Shown here piece by piece: positions 42,074-51,177 of a stretch of DNA of 64,000 nucleotides. Source of the stretch: CAVPPA01 sp963841325 (GTDB taxonomy: Bacteria; Patescibacteriota; Saccharimonadia; Saccharimonadales; UBA4665); the NCBI GenBank assembly GCA_963841325.1, contig CAWJBZ010000003.1, positions 40,256-104,255 of the forward strand, in the 5' to 3' direction. The stretch's first letter is position 1. Each line of letters opens with the position of its first letter. Made by a program: the position numbers and the translations under genes. A model generated the notes under the pieces. It worked only from the letters and a program-made list of their open reading frames with translations. It did not search any database and was not told the DNA's origin.

Positions 42074-42607
42074 TTAATCACCTGGTGGCAATAGTAGTAA
42101 TTTCGGTAAATACTTATGGCGTAAGATTGCTCTTTCCAGGACTCGTAAAACTTCCTCAGCTTCGCTATAGCTCATCCCGACTCGGGATATCGGTAGTGGC
42201 TGGTCTTGACCAATGTTTTGCAGAAAACTCATAATGATACCATGCTCATTCCCGGTAATGACCACTTCGTCGCTATATAACACCCGTACATCTAAAGCTA
42301 ATAGAATAGTGGCTACTTTGGACTGAGGATCTTCGGGGTGATGCCGGCGACCCTCGTTATTCTTAAAATATCCGGCTGAAGTCCATAATTGGACAGCTTC
42401 ATGATCCTGAATATCAAAATAATTAATCAATAACATGAGCAGGTCTTCGCTGGGACGTTCCTCACCTTTTTCAATACGTTTTAACAGATCAGTATCAATC
42501 TCAATGGCACCGGATACTTCGTCTAAACTTTTCTGTTGACTCTTACGAAGAATCTTCAGATGATTTCCGAGAGTCCTAAAAGGTAGTTGACTTCTTGGTT
42601 CCTGCAT
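42074..42607 (-). CDS. XRE-family helix-turn-helix regulator
   Basis: A 177-aa protein with an N-terminal HTH (LGNHLKILRKSQQKSLDEVSG, then DTDLLKRIEKGEERP, about 12-47) and a C-terminal domain of unknown ligand. I chose the ATG at 42607. A TATAAT on the minus strand ends 7 nt upstream, which implies a leaderless message; the longer frame to 42649 would cross that promoter. It is divergent from murB with 70 nt between starts and is a candidate regulator of it. Confidence 0.75.
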   Translation of the reverse strand: MQEPRSQLPFRTLGNHLKILRKSQQKSLDEVSGAIEIDTDLLKRIEKGEERPSEDLLMLLINYFDIQDHEAVQLWTSAGYFKNNEGRRHHPEDPQSKVATILLALDVRVLYSDEVVITGNEHGIIMSFLQNIGQDQPLPISRVGMSYSEAEEVLRVLERAILRHKYLPKLLLLPPGD

Positions 42608-42677
42608 ATTCAATATTATATAACATAACCTTCCGACAAAACTGAACATGCTTACATAGGTAAGCTATACTAAATTT

Positions 42678-43709
42678 ATGCAGTTTGCATCGGACATCAG
42701 TCTTCGCAATTATTCAACAATGCGTCTGGGCGGCTCTGCTGCTTACCTGGCTGAGGTTCATGACCGAAACGAGTTGCCCGAAGCAATACTCTGGGCAGAA
42801 CAACGGCAGCTACCAGTGATAATGATTGGTGTTGGTAGTAATATCGTTTGGCGAGATGAGGGTTTTCAGGGATTAGTCCTAATCAACAAGATCAGTCGTT
42901 ATGAAGTATTTAATGAAGACGGCAGCAACTTTTATGTGACGATTGGCGCCGGCGAAAACTGGGATAGTGCTGTCACGCGGATGGTAGATGCCGAATTGAC
43001 TGGTACTGAAGCTTTGAGTTTAATCCCCGGTTCGGCTGGGGCTACCCCAATCCAAAACGTCGGCGCCTATGGACAAGAGATCGCAAATACACTGGTGACG
43101 ATTGAAGCTTACGATACGTCAACTAAAAGCTTCGTTAATATACCCGGTACCGACTGTGCTTTTGGCTACCGTACCAGCCGCTTCAAAACCACCGATAAAG
43201 GACGTTTTTATATTACGGCCATTACTCTTCATTTAATGCATGGCAACCCTCAGCCGCCTTTTTATGCTGGCTTGCAAAGCTATCTTACGGAACATCAAAT
43301 TACTAGCTTCACGCCGCAAACTATCCGTCAGGCGATAATTGCTATCCGCACCCAGAAGTTGCCTGATCCTAGTCAGGTTGCTAATACCGGTTCTTTTTTT
43401 GAAAACCCGATTGTCGACAAAGGTATTTTAGCCCAGCTCTTGCCAACCTATGGCAACATACCTTATTGGCAGACTGAAGACAGTAACAACATCAAGTTAG
43501 CTGCTGCCTGGCTGATAGAGCAAGTTGGTTTTAAAAACTTTCACGATACGGAAACGGGTATGGCTACTTGGCCAACCAGCCCGTTAATTTTTGTTAATGA
43601 ACACGCTCAAAACACTGCTAATCTTTTAAAATTCAAACAAAAAGTGATTGCCGCTGTCCAGGCTAAATTTGGTGTGACTCTCGAACAAGAACCAGAGTTG
43701 TTACCTTAA
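42678..43709 (+). CDS. murB: UDP-N-acetylenolpyruvoylglucosamine reductase
   Basis: FAD/NADPH enzyme that makes UDP-MurNAc, 343 aa, type I layout. FAD-binding motifs are visible: NYSTMRLGGSA, IGVGSNIVW and LIPGSAGATPIQNVGAYGQEI. The catalytic Ser is in NTGSFFENPIV, and the C-terminal active-site Glu region reads LEQEPELL. The -10 box TATACT (42666-42671) is 6 nt before the ATG with TGAACA 17 nt further up, so translation is probably leaderless. Confidence 0.95.
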   Translation: MQFASDISLRNYSTMRLGGSAAYLAEVHDRNELPEAILWAEQRQLPVIMIGVGSNIVWRDEGFQGLVLINKISRYEVFNEDGSNFYVTIGAGENWDSAVTRMVDAELTGTEALSLIPGSAGATPIQNVGAYGQEIANTLVTIEAYDTSTKSFVNIPGTDCAFGYRTSRFKTTDKGRFYITAITLHLMHGNPQPPFYAGLQSYLTEHQITSFTPQTIRQAIIAIRTQKLPDPSQVANTGSFFENPIVDKGILAQLLPTYGNIPYWQTEDSNNIKLAAAWLIEQVGFKNFHDTETGMATWPTSPLIFVNEHAQNTANLLKFKQKVIAAVQAKFGVTLEQEPELLP

Positions 43710-43721
43710 TTTGGTTAGGTT

Positions 43722-45002
43722 TCAGTCTTTATCGCTGGGTAGTGGATACCGTAACGAAAATTCTTTGATCGTTTGACGAAGTTCAGCTAATTTCCGACTA
43801 TCTTCTCTGGCATCAATAGCCGTTTTCATCCATTCTGCCAGGGTGGCCATGTCTTTTTCTATCAGGCCCCGAGTGGTAATGGCTGGAGTTCCTAAACGGA
43901 TACCGCTTGGTCGATATGGCGGCAACGGGTCATCAGCAACTACATTCTTATTCAGCGTTAGACCGATTTTATCGAGTGTTTCTTCAACTACTTTACCGTC
44001 AATCCCAAAGCTGGAGTGAACATTAGCCAAAATTAAGTGGTTGTCGGTACCGCCGCTGATTAGTCGAAACTGACGGCTGAGCATTTCAGTGGACAGCTGT
44101 TTGGCGTTTTTCAATATCTGCTCGGCATAGGTTCGGAATGACGGCTGCAGGGCTTCACCAAAACAGACAGCTTTAGCGGCAATGATATGCATCAGTGGTC
44201 CGCCCTGAACTCCCGGGAATACTGTCCGGTCTATTAAGGTTGGGATATTCTCGATGGTTTTGGCTGGTGCTTTGAGCGGATTACCAACCACCCCTTTACT
44301 CAAAATTAAACCACCGCGTGGACCACGTAGGGTTTTATGAGTGGTCGAGGTAATGACTTGGAAACCATAATCGAATGGGTTCTTAGCCACGCCAGCTGCA
44401 ATCAGCCCAGCAATGTGAGCCATATCGGCAACCAGCAGCGCGCCAACTTCGTGGCCAATTTCAGCAAACTTAGCATAATCCAGTTCCCGCGGATAAGCAG
44501 AAAATCCGGCCAGAATTATTTTAGGTCGGTGTTTGAGAGCTAGTTCACGCATATAGGCATAGTCGATCTCGCCAGTCTCGATATCTTTCATGCCGTAACG
44601 AACGAATTTATAAGTCCGAGCCAGTACCGTGACTGGTGAACCGTGAGTTAAGTGGCCACCATGACTAAGGTCCATAGCTAGAACGGTATCACCTGGTTCC
44701 AACCAGGCATGATAGACTGCTTCATTGGCCTGGGCTCCAGAGTGAGGCTGGACATTGGCATGGTCGGCTTTAAAAAGTTTTTTAGCCCGTTCAATGGCAA
44801 TGGTTTCAATCTGATCAGTATTCTCTTGCCCGCCGTAATAACGCCGCCCTGGGTATCCTTCTGAATATTTGTTAGTAAAAACACTGCCCATGGCTGTTAA
44901 AATATCGCGAGATACATAGTTTTCGCTGGGGATTAATTCTAATCCCTCACGCTGCCGTTTTTCTTCAGCAGCAATCAGTCGTTTTATGTCTTCGTCTTTC
45001 AT
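43722..45002 (-). CDS. glyA: Serine hydroxymethyltransferase
   Basis: PLP enzyme converting serine and tetrahydrofolate to glycine and methylene-THF, 426 aa. It shows LELIPSENYVSRDIL, KYSEGYPGRRYYGG, HGGHLTHGSPV, ADMAHIAGLIAAG and the cofactor-lysine motif VITSTTHKTLRGPRGG (Lys near 230), then FPGVQGGPLMHIIAAKAV. All are canonical. It is convergent with murB and pairs functionally with folD and folC. Confidence 0.97.
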   Translation of the reverse strand: MKDEDIKRLIAAEEKRQREGLELIPSENYVSRDILTAMGSVFTNKYSEGYPGRRYYGGQENTDQIETIAIERAKKLFKADHANVQPHSGAQANEAVYHAWLEPGDTVLAMDLSHGGHLTHGSPVTVLARTYKFVRYGMKDIETGEIDYAYMRELALKHRPKIILAGFSAYPRELDYAKFAEIGHEVGALLVADMAHIAGLIAAGVAKNPFDYGFQVITSTTHKTLRGPRGGLILSKGVVGNPLKAPAKTIENIPTLIDRTVFPGVQGGPLMHIIAAKAVCFGEALQPSFRTYAEQILKNAKQLSTEMLSRQFRLISGGTDNHLILANVHSSFGIDGKVVEETLDKIGLTLNKNVVADDPLPPYRPSGIRLGTPAITTRGLIEKDMATLAEWMKTAIDAREDSRKLAELRQTIKEFSLRYPLPSDKD

Positions 45003-45121
45003 AACCCAATTCTCCTAGTTAACTTTACTCCGTGAATCTATAAGTAGTAGAGATTAGTAACTAGATCATGTTGCCATTGTAGCCCTTGTTGGTTAGCAGT
45101 AGCAAATAGTAAAGTTTGGTC

Positions 45122-45185
45122 CGACATAAAAAATGTCAGACATAAGCAAATTAAATTTGCACTAAAATATCACGTGTGATATTTT
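45122..45185 (+). promoter_or_regulatory. Three palindromes upstream of the HTH-MurA gene
   Basis: GACAT/ATGTC separated by AAAAA lies at about 45123-45137. GCAAATT-A-AATTTGC is at 45146-45160. A long perfect palindrome, arms AAAATATCAC and GTGATATTTT around GT, is at 45164-45185 and ends 9 nt before the start codon. Their placement fits operators, perhaps for the HTH domain of the gene itself. Confidence 0.6.
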
Positions 45186-45194
45186 TAATCAGTT

Positions 45195-46718
45195 ATGCCA
45201 AATACACCAGAAAAAATTGGCCAACTTGTAGCTCAGGTGCGACAAGATCGTGGTTTAACTCAAGCGGAATTTGCCAAACTGTTAAATACTAGCCAATCAG
45301 CCATTAACCGGATTGAGCACGGTAAGCAAAACTTAAGTTTGCAGACACTCGGGCGGATTAGTGAAGTTTTGAACAAACAACTAATCAGTATTAGCAGTAA
45401 TGCTGTTAATCTGCGCATTGAGGGCGGCTATGAACTTCACGGCTCAATTGGGTTAAAAACCAGTAAGAATGCTGCTCTTGGGCTACTTTGTGCTAGTTTA
45501 CTTAATTACGGTGTAACTCGTTTTAAGTCTTTCCCTCGTATCGAAGAAGTTTATCGCATAATTGAAGTACTCGAGAGTATTGGCGTTCAAATTAAATGGT
45601 TACCCGGAAACGATCTCGAAGTCCGTAGACCGGTTAATTTAAAACTTGACCATCTAGATGCCGAAGCTGCTCGATCGACTCGTACCGTACTGATGATGAT
45701 CGGGCCACTGATTCATGACTACAAATTATTCAAGATACCTTACGCTGGTGGATGTCAGTTAGGCACCAGGACAGTCGCACCCCATTTGTACGCTCTGGAG
45801 GAATTCGGAGTAAATATTGTCGCAACTCAAGGCTATTATCACGTCGCTACCCGCAAAAAACCAGCGGGCAGAATTACTTTATATGAAGCTGGTGATACCG
45901 TAACCGAAAATACCTTGTTTGCGGCTGCTCGAACAACCGAAGAAACTATTATTCAGTTTGCTAGCGCCAATTACTCAGTCCAAGATGTCTGTTTCTTCCT
46001 GCAAAAACTAGGAGTCAATATTGAAGGTATTGGCAGTACGGTATTGCGGGTACGGGGTAAGGCCTATATTAAAAAGAATATCACCTACGCATTGGCTGAA
46101 GACCCGATCGAAGCCATGTTTTTTGTAGCTGCTGCGATAACCACTAATTCTGAAATAACCATTGAACGCGTACCAATCGATTTCATGTCCCTAGAACTCC
46201 TGAAGCTGAAAAAGATGGGCTTAAAGTTTAAAATGAGTGACCGCTATAAAGCCAATAACGGCAACACCGATTTAGTGAATTTAACTGTTTATAAACACGA
46301 CGGTACGCTTCATGCCCTGGCCGAAAAAATCCATCCTAATGTCTATCCTGCCGGGATTAACATTGATAACCTACCTTATTTTGTGCCGATTGCCGCTGTT
46401 GCCAAAGGCAGAACTCTTATCCATGATTGGTTGTATGAAAACCGAGCGATTTATTACACCGAACTAACCAAAGTCGGAGCTCAAGTCGAACTAGCCGATC
46501 CGCACCGTGTATATGTTGACGGACCAACAAAATTTAGAGCTGCAGATGTAGTTTGTCCCCCGGCTCTTCGACCGGCTAGTTTACTATTGATCGCGATGCT
46601 GGCTGCTCCTGGAGTCAGCATCTTACGCAATATTTATACCATCCAACGCGGTTATGAAGATTTGGCCGAACGACTTGATTCGCTCGGAGCCCATATTTCA
46701 CTAATGCATGAGCTCTAA
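45195..46718 (+). CDS. murA: HTH-domain fusion to UDP-GlcNAc 1-carboxyvinyltransferase (MurA)
   Basis: First committed step of peptidoglycan synthesis. Residues 8-62 are an XRE-type HTH (RQDRGLTQAEFAKLLNTSQSA, then IEHGKQNLS). Residues about 73-507 are a complete EPSP-synthase-fold MurA: TSKNAALG with the Lys-Asn pair (K91, N92), the catalytic Cys in YAGGCQLGTR (C187), AEDPIEAMFF and the C-terminal IQRGYEDLAERLDSLGA. The usual MurA signature reads GGCAIGxRP; here GGCQLGTRT keeps the Cys. The fusion length (507 aa) is about 75 more than normal. No ribosome site is visible before the ATG. Confidence 0.92.
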   Translation: MPNTPEKIGQLVAQVRQDRGLTQAEFAKLLNTSQSAINRIEHGKQNLSLQTLGRISEVLNKQLISISSNAVNLRIEGGYELHGSIGLKTSKNAALGLLCASLLNYGVTRFKSFPRIEEVYRIIEVLESIGVQIKWLPGNDLEVRRPVNLKLDHLDAEAARSTRTVLMMIGPLIHDYKLFKIPYAGGCQLGTRTVAPHLYALEEFGVNIVATQGYYHVATRKKPAGRITLYEAGDTVTENTLFAAARTTEETIIQFASANYSVQDVCFFLQKLGVNIEGIGSTVLRVRGKAYIKKNITYALAEDPIEAMFFVAAAITTNSEITIERVPIDFMSLELLKLKKMGLKFKMSDRYKANNGNTDLVNLTVYKHDGTLHALAEKIHPNVYPAGINIDNLPYFVPIAAVAKGRTLIHDWLYENRAIYYTELTKVGAQVELADPHRVYVDGPTKFRAADVVCPPALRPASLLLIAMLAAPGVSILRNIYTIQRGYEDLAERLDSLGAHISLMHEL

Positions 46719-46750
46719 AACAGTTTACCTGTGATATAATCGCCTCTGTT

Positions 46751-46825
46751 GCGGGATTAGTATAATGGCTAGTATGTCACCCTTCCAAGGTGAAGGCGGG
46801 GTTTCGACTACCCCATCCCGCACCA
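46751..46825 (+). tRNA. tRNA-Gly (anticodon TCC)
   Basis: Acceptor GCGGGAT/ATCCCGC, anticodon stem TCACC/GGTGA with loop CTTCCAA, T-arm with loop TTCGACT, discriminator A, encoded CCA. Confidence 0.95.
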
Positions 46826-46831
46826 TAATGT

Positions 46832-46908
46832 GCCCCGGTAGCTCAGTTGGATAGAGCAAGAGACTTCTAAGCTCAAGGTCGGGGGTTCGAATCCCTCCCG
46901 GGGCGCCA
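46832..46908 (+). tRNA. tRNA-Arg (anticodon TCT)
   Basis: Acceptor GCCCCGG/CCGGGGC, D-arm GCTC/GAGC, anticodon loop CTTCTAA, T-loop TTCGAAT, discriminator G, encoded CCA. The anticodon stem AGAGA/GCTCA has only three Watson-Crick pairs: A-A at the outer position and A-G next to the loop are mismatched. It follows tRNA-Gly by 6 nt. Confidence 0.9.
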
Positions 46909-46919
46909 TTGTTTAACAG

Positions 46920-49421
46920 CTAACGATTAATAGCGTTATTGGCTCGATAAAACCAGACTTTGATGGTATCCATAGTTAAGAAATGAACTAAGGTTAGTAA
47001 AACTGTAATGCTAAGCAAGCCGAATGAAAGAGCGGTAAACGATAAAAGTTTTTGGGTAGCCGGTAGATAAACCAAAAAGAGTGTGAATGCTGTGATAAAG
47101 GCAAAAGCTATCTTCATTGGGTTAGACAGTTTCTGGGCCAGCCAAAAATGATCTCGGTTGCGAATTGAAAAGATCACAATTAATGCACTGAAGGTTAAGA
47201 ATAGGAACAGACCAGTTTCGACAATCCCGGCTGAATGGTTCCTGATAATAGCAAAGTACATAATCTCATAAAAGGCGGTCACCGAACCCAACAGCATCGA
47301 CGTAAACATCAATGAGTGAACATTAAATTTGCTGGGGCGCTGCAGCTCACCAGTATCGACATTATCGGTGGCTATGGCTATACAGGGCAGATCGGTCAAT
47401 AAGCTGGTCAATAACACCTGCACCGGTAAAATCGGCAATGAGGCAACCAATAATAAATAAAGCACCGACAACGCAAAGAAGTTGCCCCAGTTACTGACAA
47501 ATGTAAAACGGATGTATTTATTGATATTGGTAAAAATTTGACGACCGTAATGAATACCGTTAACAATTACCTCTATATCATTGTGTAGTAGTAAAATGTC
47601 CGCGCTTTCTTGGGCTACATCAGTGGCATTATTAACTGCTATCGCAACATCGGCTAATTTAAGGGCTGGAGCGTCGTTAATGCCGTCACCTTGGTAGCCT
47701 ACAATATTGCCATGTAACTTTAGTAATTTGATGATACGGTATTTTTGTTCCGGATTAAGTCTTGCAAAGGCATTATTAGTTTGAGCTGCTTCAGCCAGCT
47801 GTTCATCAGTCATAGCGTCGATATCTTCACCCGTTAGAATGGTCTGACCTTTGTTTACCAGACCGACTTCGGTGGCCACGTATTGGGTAACTTCTGGGCT
47901 ATCTCCAGACAGTATTTTGATGCTTACCCCTAACTTTTCAGCTAGCATAATGGTGTGTTTGGCTGATGGCCGCAATGGATCTTCAAGAGCTACAAAACCA
48001 ACAAATTGCAAGTCTTGTTCGTGCTCCAGAATGTCAAAATTATCCGGCGACGTAAAATGAATTGGTTTATAAGCTATTCCTAAATGACGGAGTCCCATGG
48101 CTCCGTCAGCTTTAATGATTTTTAGGTATTTCTCTGTTTTAGGCTCCTTGGTCAGCTTCAGTAGTGTTTCAACTGATCCAATTTCAACTAAATATGTTTT
48201 GTGACCATCGCTGTAGACTACCCGTCGTCTTCGAGCAGCCGGATCAAATGGCAGTTCTTCGAGACGGATGTATGTACCAACTTCAGCTTGAACATCCTGT
48301 GGAACGTATTCAAGAAAAGCTTTGTCAAAAGAGCTTTGAAATTTTTTACGTTTTTCATCAAGCGTTTCCAGACTGGCAATCGCTAAACGCTGAAATAACT
48401 TCGGGTCATCGGCAATCAATTGTTTGACGGTTTGCCTGTTTTCCGTCAGCGTGCCGGTTTTATCGCTGCAGAGTATGGTTATATCTCCAAGATCCTCCAC
48501 AGCACTTAGGGTTTTTACGATAACGTGCCGTTTAGCTAAGTTAAGCGCTCCCCGAGATAACGTCACCGTCACAATAACCGGCATGGCTTCCGGTACCACG
48601 GCAATCGATAAAGCAATAATAAATAGCAATAGCGTACCAATATTGGATATGTCGTGTATCAGGATCAATTTTAGGATGAACACTATGACCAAAGTCAGAA
48701 AAGTAAATTTTACTAGAAAGCTACTGAAAGAAGAAAGCGATTGCTCAAATTGGGTGACCCGTTTTGTTGAGCTAGACAAATGAGCAATTTTGCCGAGTTC
48801 GGTGGTACCCGCCGTGGCATAGACGAAACCCTTTGCTTCACCTCGTTCGATAACGCTGCCGGCATAGACCAGTGCTTTAGCGCCGTTAGTTTCCTTGGTA
48901 ACCGGAGCTGATTCGCCGCTGAGCTGTGATTCGTTAACCGTAAGATCATCAACTTCATACAGACGGATATCAGCTGGTACAATATCTCCTTCGCGTAGTA
49001 TTACTAAGTCACCGGGAACGAGTTGTTTTTCTGGCACTATAGTCTGTTTGCCTTCCCGGATAACTAAAATGTCTTTATCGACTAACTTTTGTAGCTTTTC
49101 TACGGCCTTTTCCGACCGATATTCTTGGAAGAAACCGAGACCGGTATTAATTAGTAGAATGACAATAATTACTAGACCATCACTGAATTCTTTCAATGCA
49201 AAAGATAAGAGAGCGGCTACTAGCAGCAAATAAACTAAAGAACTTCTAAACTGTTTCAGTAGTAACGCAAATAAATTTTTTTTAGCTTCATTTTTGAGAA
49301 AGTTCGGACCGTAGTGTAGTAAACGGCTCTGAGCTTCTGCGGTTCCTAGGCCCTCAGCGGAAGTATGTAGGGCATCCATCAACGAATGGTTATCGAGGGT
49401 TTTTACTTTTTCTTTGTCCAT
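46920..49421 (-). CDS. P-type cation-transporting ATPase
   Basis: An 833-aa membrane pump. It has an N-terminal cation-ATPase domain, and the actuator loop LSGESAPVTK is intact (TGES is SGES here). The M4 motif VPEAMPVIVTVTLSRGALNLAKRHVIVK is followed by the phosphorylation site CSDKTGTLTEN. The hinge is GDGINDAPALKLADVAIAV, and six or more C-terminal helices follow. The P-E-A-M-P and adjacent sequence look closest to H+-ATPase/MgtA-type (P3) or Ca2+ (P2) pumps. The ion is not decided. Confidence 0.9.
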   Translation of the reverse strand: MDKEKVKTLDNHSLMDALHTSAEGLGTAEAQSRLLHYGPNFLKNEAKKNLFALLLKQFRSSLVYLLLVAALLSFALKEFSDGLVIIVILLINTGLGFFQEYRSEKAVEKLQKLVDKDILVIREGKQTIVPEKQLVPGDLVILREGDIVPADIRLYEVDDLTVNESQLSGESAPVTKETNGAKALVYAGSVIERGEAKGFVYATAGTTELGKIAHLSSSTKRVTQFEQSLSSFSSFLVKFTFLTLVIVFILKLILIHDISNIGTLLLFIIALSIAVVPEAMPVIVTVTLSRGALNLAKRHVIVKTLSAVEDLGDITILCSDKTGTLTENRQTVKQLIADDPKLFQRLAIASLETLDEKRKKFQSSFDKAFLEYVPQDVQAEVGTYIRLEELPFDPAARRRRVVYSDGHKTYLVEIGSVETLLKLTKEPKTEKYLKIIKADGAMGLRHLGIAYKPIHFTSPDNFDILEHEQDLQFVGFVALEDPLRPSAKHTIMLAEKLGVSIKILSGDSPEVTQYVATEVGLVNKGQTILTGEDIDAMTDEQLAEAAQTNNAFARLNPEQKYRIIKLLKLHGNIVGYQGDGINDAPALKLADVAIAVNNATDVAQESADILLLHNDIEVIVNGIHYGRQIFTNINKYIRFTFVSNWGNFFALSVLYLLLVASLPILPVQVLLTSLLTDLPCIAIATDNVDTGELQRPSKFNVHSLMFTSMLLGSVTAFYEIMYFAIIRNHSAGIVETGLFLFLTFSALIVIFSIRNRDHFWLAQKLSNPMKIAFAFITAFTLFLVYLPATQKLLSFTALSFGLLSITVLLTLVHFLTMDTIKVWFYRANNAINR

Positions 49422-49503
49422 AGCCTAATTCACATCATAGCAGAGTTATAAACTTGAGCACGATCAAGTGCGTCGGCTGATGATGAATGGACGCCTGAAA
49501 CTA

Positions 49504-51129
49504 TTAAGTACCCCAGTTTTGTCCTAAGATAACCACAAAATTGGCATTCGGGTAATTAGCTGCTTCATTAGCTTCTGTTGAACCGCTGGGTGTAGTTACT
49601 ACCATTCCGGGAAAGAGTTGTTCCAAAAGCTGCTTAGAAGCCGGGTCTTTGCCGTTGGATTGATCAACGATCATGGTATTTGGATAAACGTTACTGGCGT
49701 CAGCAATAGTTACACTGTCAATGCCTTTAGTTTGAAGTACACTACGTTCTTTACCGGCTAGGCCGTTCACTTCGCTAGCATTAAGAATGACAATATTCGC
49801 TCCTTCCTTGACAACCGGGCTGTTAGAGGTTAACTGAAGGTAGTATTGCTGTAACTGTCCATAATTTCCGATGCCCGCAGATGGTATCAGTGCGTCCTGA
49901 CCTGAAGCTGGATCTACGTAGCCAATTAATAGCGGATTAGTTGCTCCTGTCAAACTAGCGCTATATTCGTAAGAACCAAGGCTCGATGGGGTAATACCTT
50001 TGGTTATCTGTACTAGTCGCAGTACATCTTGAAGATTAAAATTGGTTTGAACGTTATTACCAAGTGCATTAAATAAACTAGTAATTCTTAGCGGGTTAGT
50101 AATCACGCCTAGTGTTTTTGCCTTAGCGGCTAGTGTTTCTAGCATTTCGCGTTGGTACATTGTCCTGGTGTAATCGCTATTAGGGATCCCATAGGTAACA
50201 TCGCCAGCTGGTGTATCGCCCCGGGCTCTAGCCAGATCTAAAGCTTCTTGACCATTAAGCGTCACTTCGCCGTTGGGTAACTTTAGATGAGTATAGGCAT
50301 CATAAATACCCCTAGGGTCGGGACTTTGAATATCAATTGTTATGCCACCTACCGCATTTACGGCATCCTGAAAGGCAGCGTAATTAATCAGAGCATAGTA
50401 ATCAATCGGGATGCCTAAATCAGTCTGGACAATTTGTTCCAACTGACCCATGCCACCGTTTGGTAATCCGGTATGACTAAAGTTAGTAACTTCATTGGCG
50501 GCATTAATTTTTTGATAAGATTGCAAACCCGGTACATAAACCCATAAATCTCTAGGGATACTCATCATAAAGGCTGTATGGTTTTGAGTATCAATACTGA
50601 GTACCATAATGGAGTCAGTCAAGTCAGCCCCATTGTGGCCTGGGTCATCAGCTGAGTCTCCGGCCAGTAAGATATTGACGCGACCCAGACTTTCACCATT
50701 TAGTTTCGTGCTACTAAATAATGCCTGGACATCACTAAATGGGTTGCCATGAAACACTTTATCCAGATTGTTAATGATTTGACCGCCAAACCAGGTTGTG
50801 GTACCAATCAGCAAAATAAAAACAACCAAAATTGAAGTTAAGATTTTACGTTTCCGAGACCACTTTTTGCGTTTAGTTTGTCTAGGGTTGGTAATTCCTG
50901 GTTGTCCATAACGAGGGTTAGGTATAGTAGTATTCAGTAGTGAAGATTGATTGATAGCCTGGTGGGTTACCGGCGGTGGCGGTGGGCTTGGTGATGGTGG
51001 TATAGTTGGTTGATTAGTGACGGTTGGCGGTTGGCTGATTGGTGCTGGAAAATTATTTGGCTTATCTGGATTACGCAAAATACCATCTATACTTGCAACC
51101 TGGCGAGGTCTATATGACTTGTAATCCAT
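49504..51129 (-). CDS. LytR-CpsA-Psr (LCP) family protein with LytR_C domain
   Basis: Predicted ligase of anionic or sugar polymers to peptidoglycan, 541 aa. A Pro-rich cytoplasmic start leads to one membrane helix (about 97-116). The LCP domain has RVNILLAGDSAD, GADLTDSIMVLSID, MMSIPRDLWVYVPG, KINAANEV and QEALDLARARGDTPAGD. A C-terminal LytR_C module (about 440-530) starts IVILNASEVNGLAGK. The gene is followed, in transcription order, by the P-type ATPase. Confidence 0.92.
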   Translation of the reverse strand: MDYKSYRPRQVASIDGILRNPDKPNNFPAPISQPPTVTNQPTIPPSPSPPPPPVTHQAINQSSLLNTTIPNPRYGQPGITNPRQTKRKKWSRKRKILTSILVVFILLIGTTTWFGGQIINNLDKVFHGNPFSDVQALFSSTKLNGESLGRVNILLAGDSADDPGHNGADLTDSIMVLSIDTQNHTAFMMSIPRDLWVYVPGLQSYQKINAANEVTNFSHTGLPNGGMGQLEQIVQTDLGIPIDYYALINYAAFQDAVNAVGGITIDIQSPDPRGIYDAYTHLKLPNGEVTLNGQEALDLARARGDTPAGDVTYGIPNSDYTRTMYQREMLETLAAKAKTLGVITNPLRITSLFNALGNNVQTNFNLQDVLRLVQITKGITPSSLGSYEYSASLTGATNPLLIGYVDPASGQDALIPSAGIGNYGQLQQYYLQLTSNSPVVKEGANIVILNASEVNGLAGKERSVLQTKGIDSVTIADASNVYPNTMIVDQSNGKDPASKQLLEQLFPGMVVTTPSGSTEANEAANYPNANFVVILGQNWGT

Positions 51130-51177
51130 AGGCTCCTATTATACTAATTATTTCCATAAGCAATAAACTTATCAAAT

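Noticed and set aside
49477..49500. Second possible hammerhead core (CTGATGA followed by GAAA)
   Set aside because: The bases between do not form a stem II, and the flanks do not pair as stems I and III; a chance match near the end of the LCP gene.
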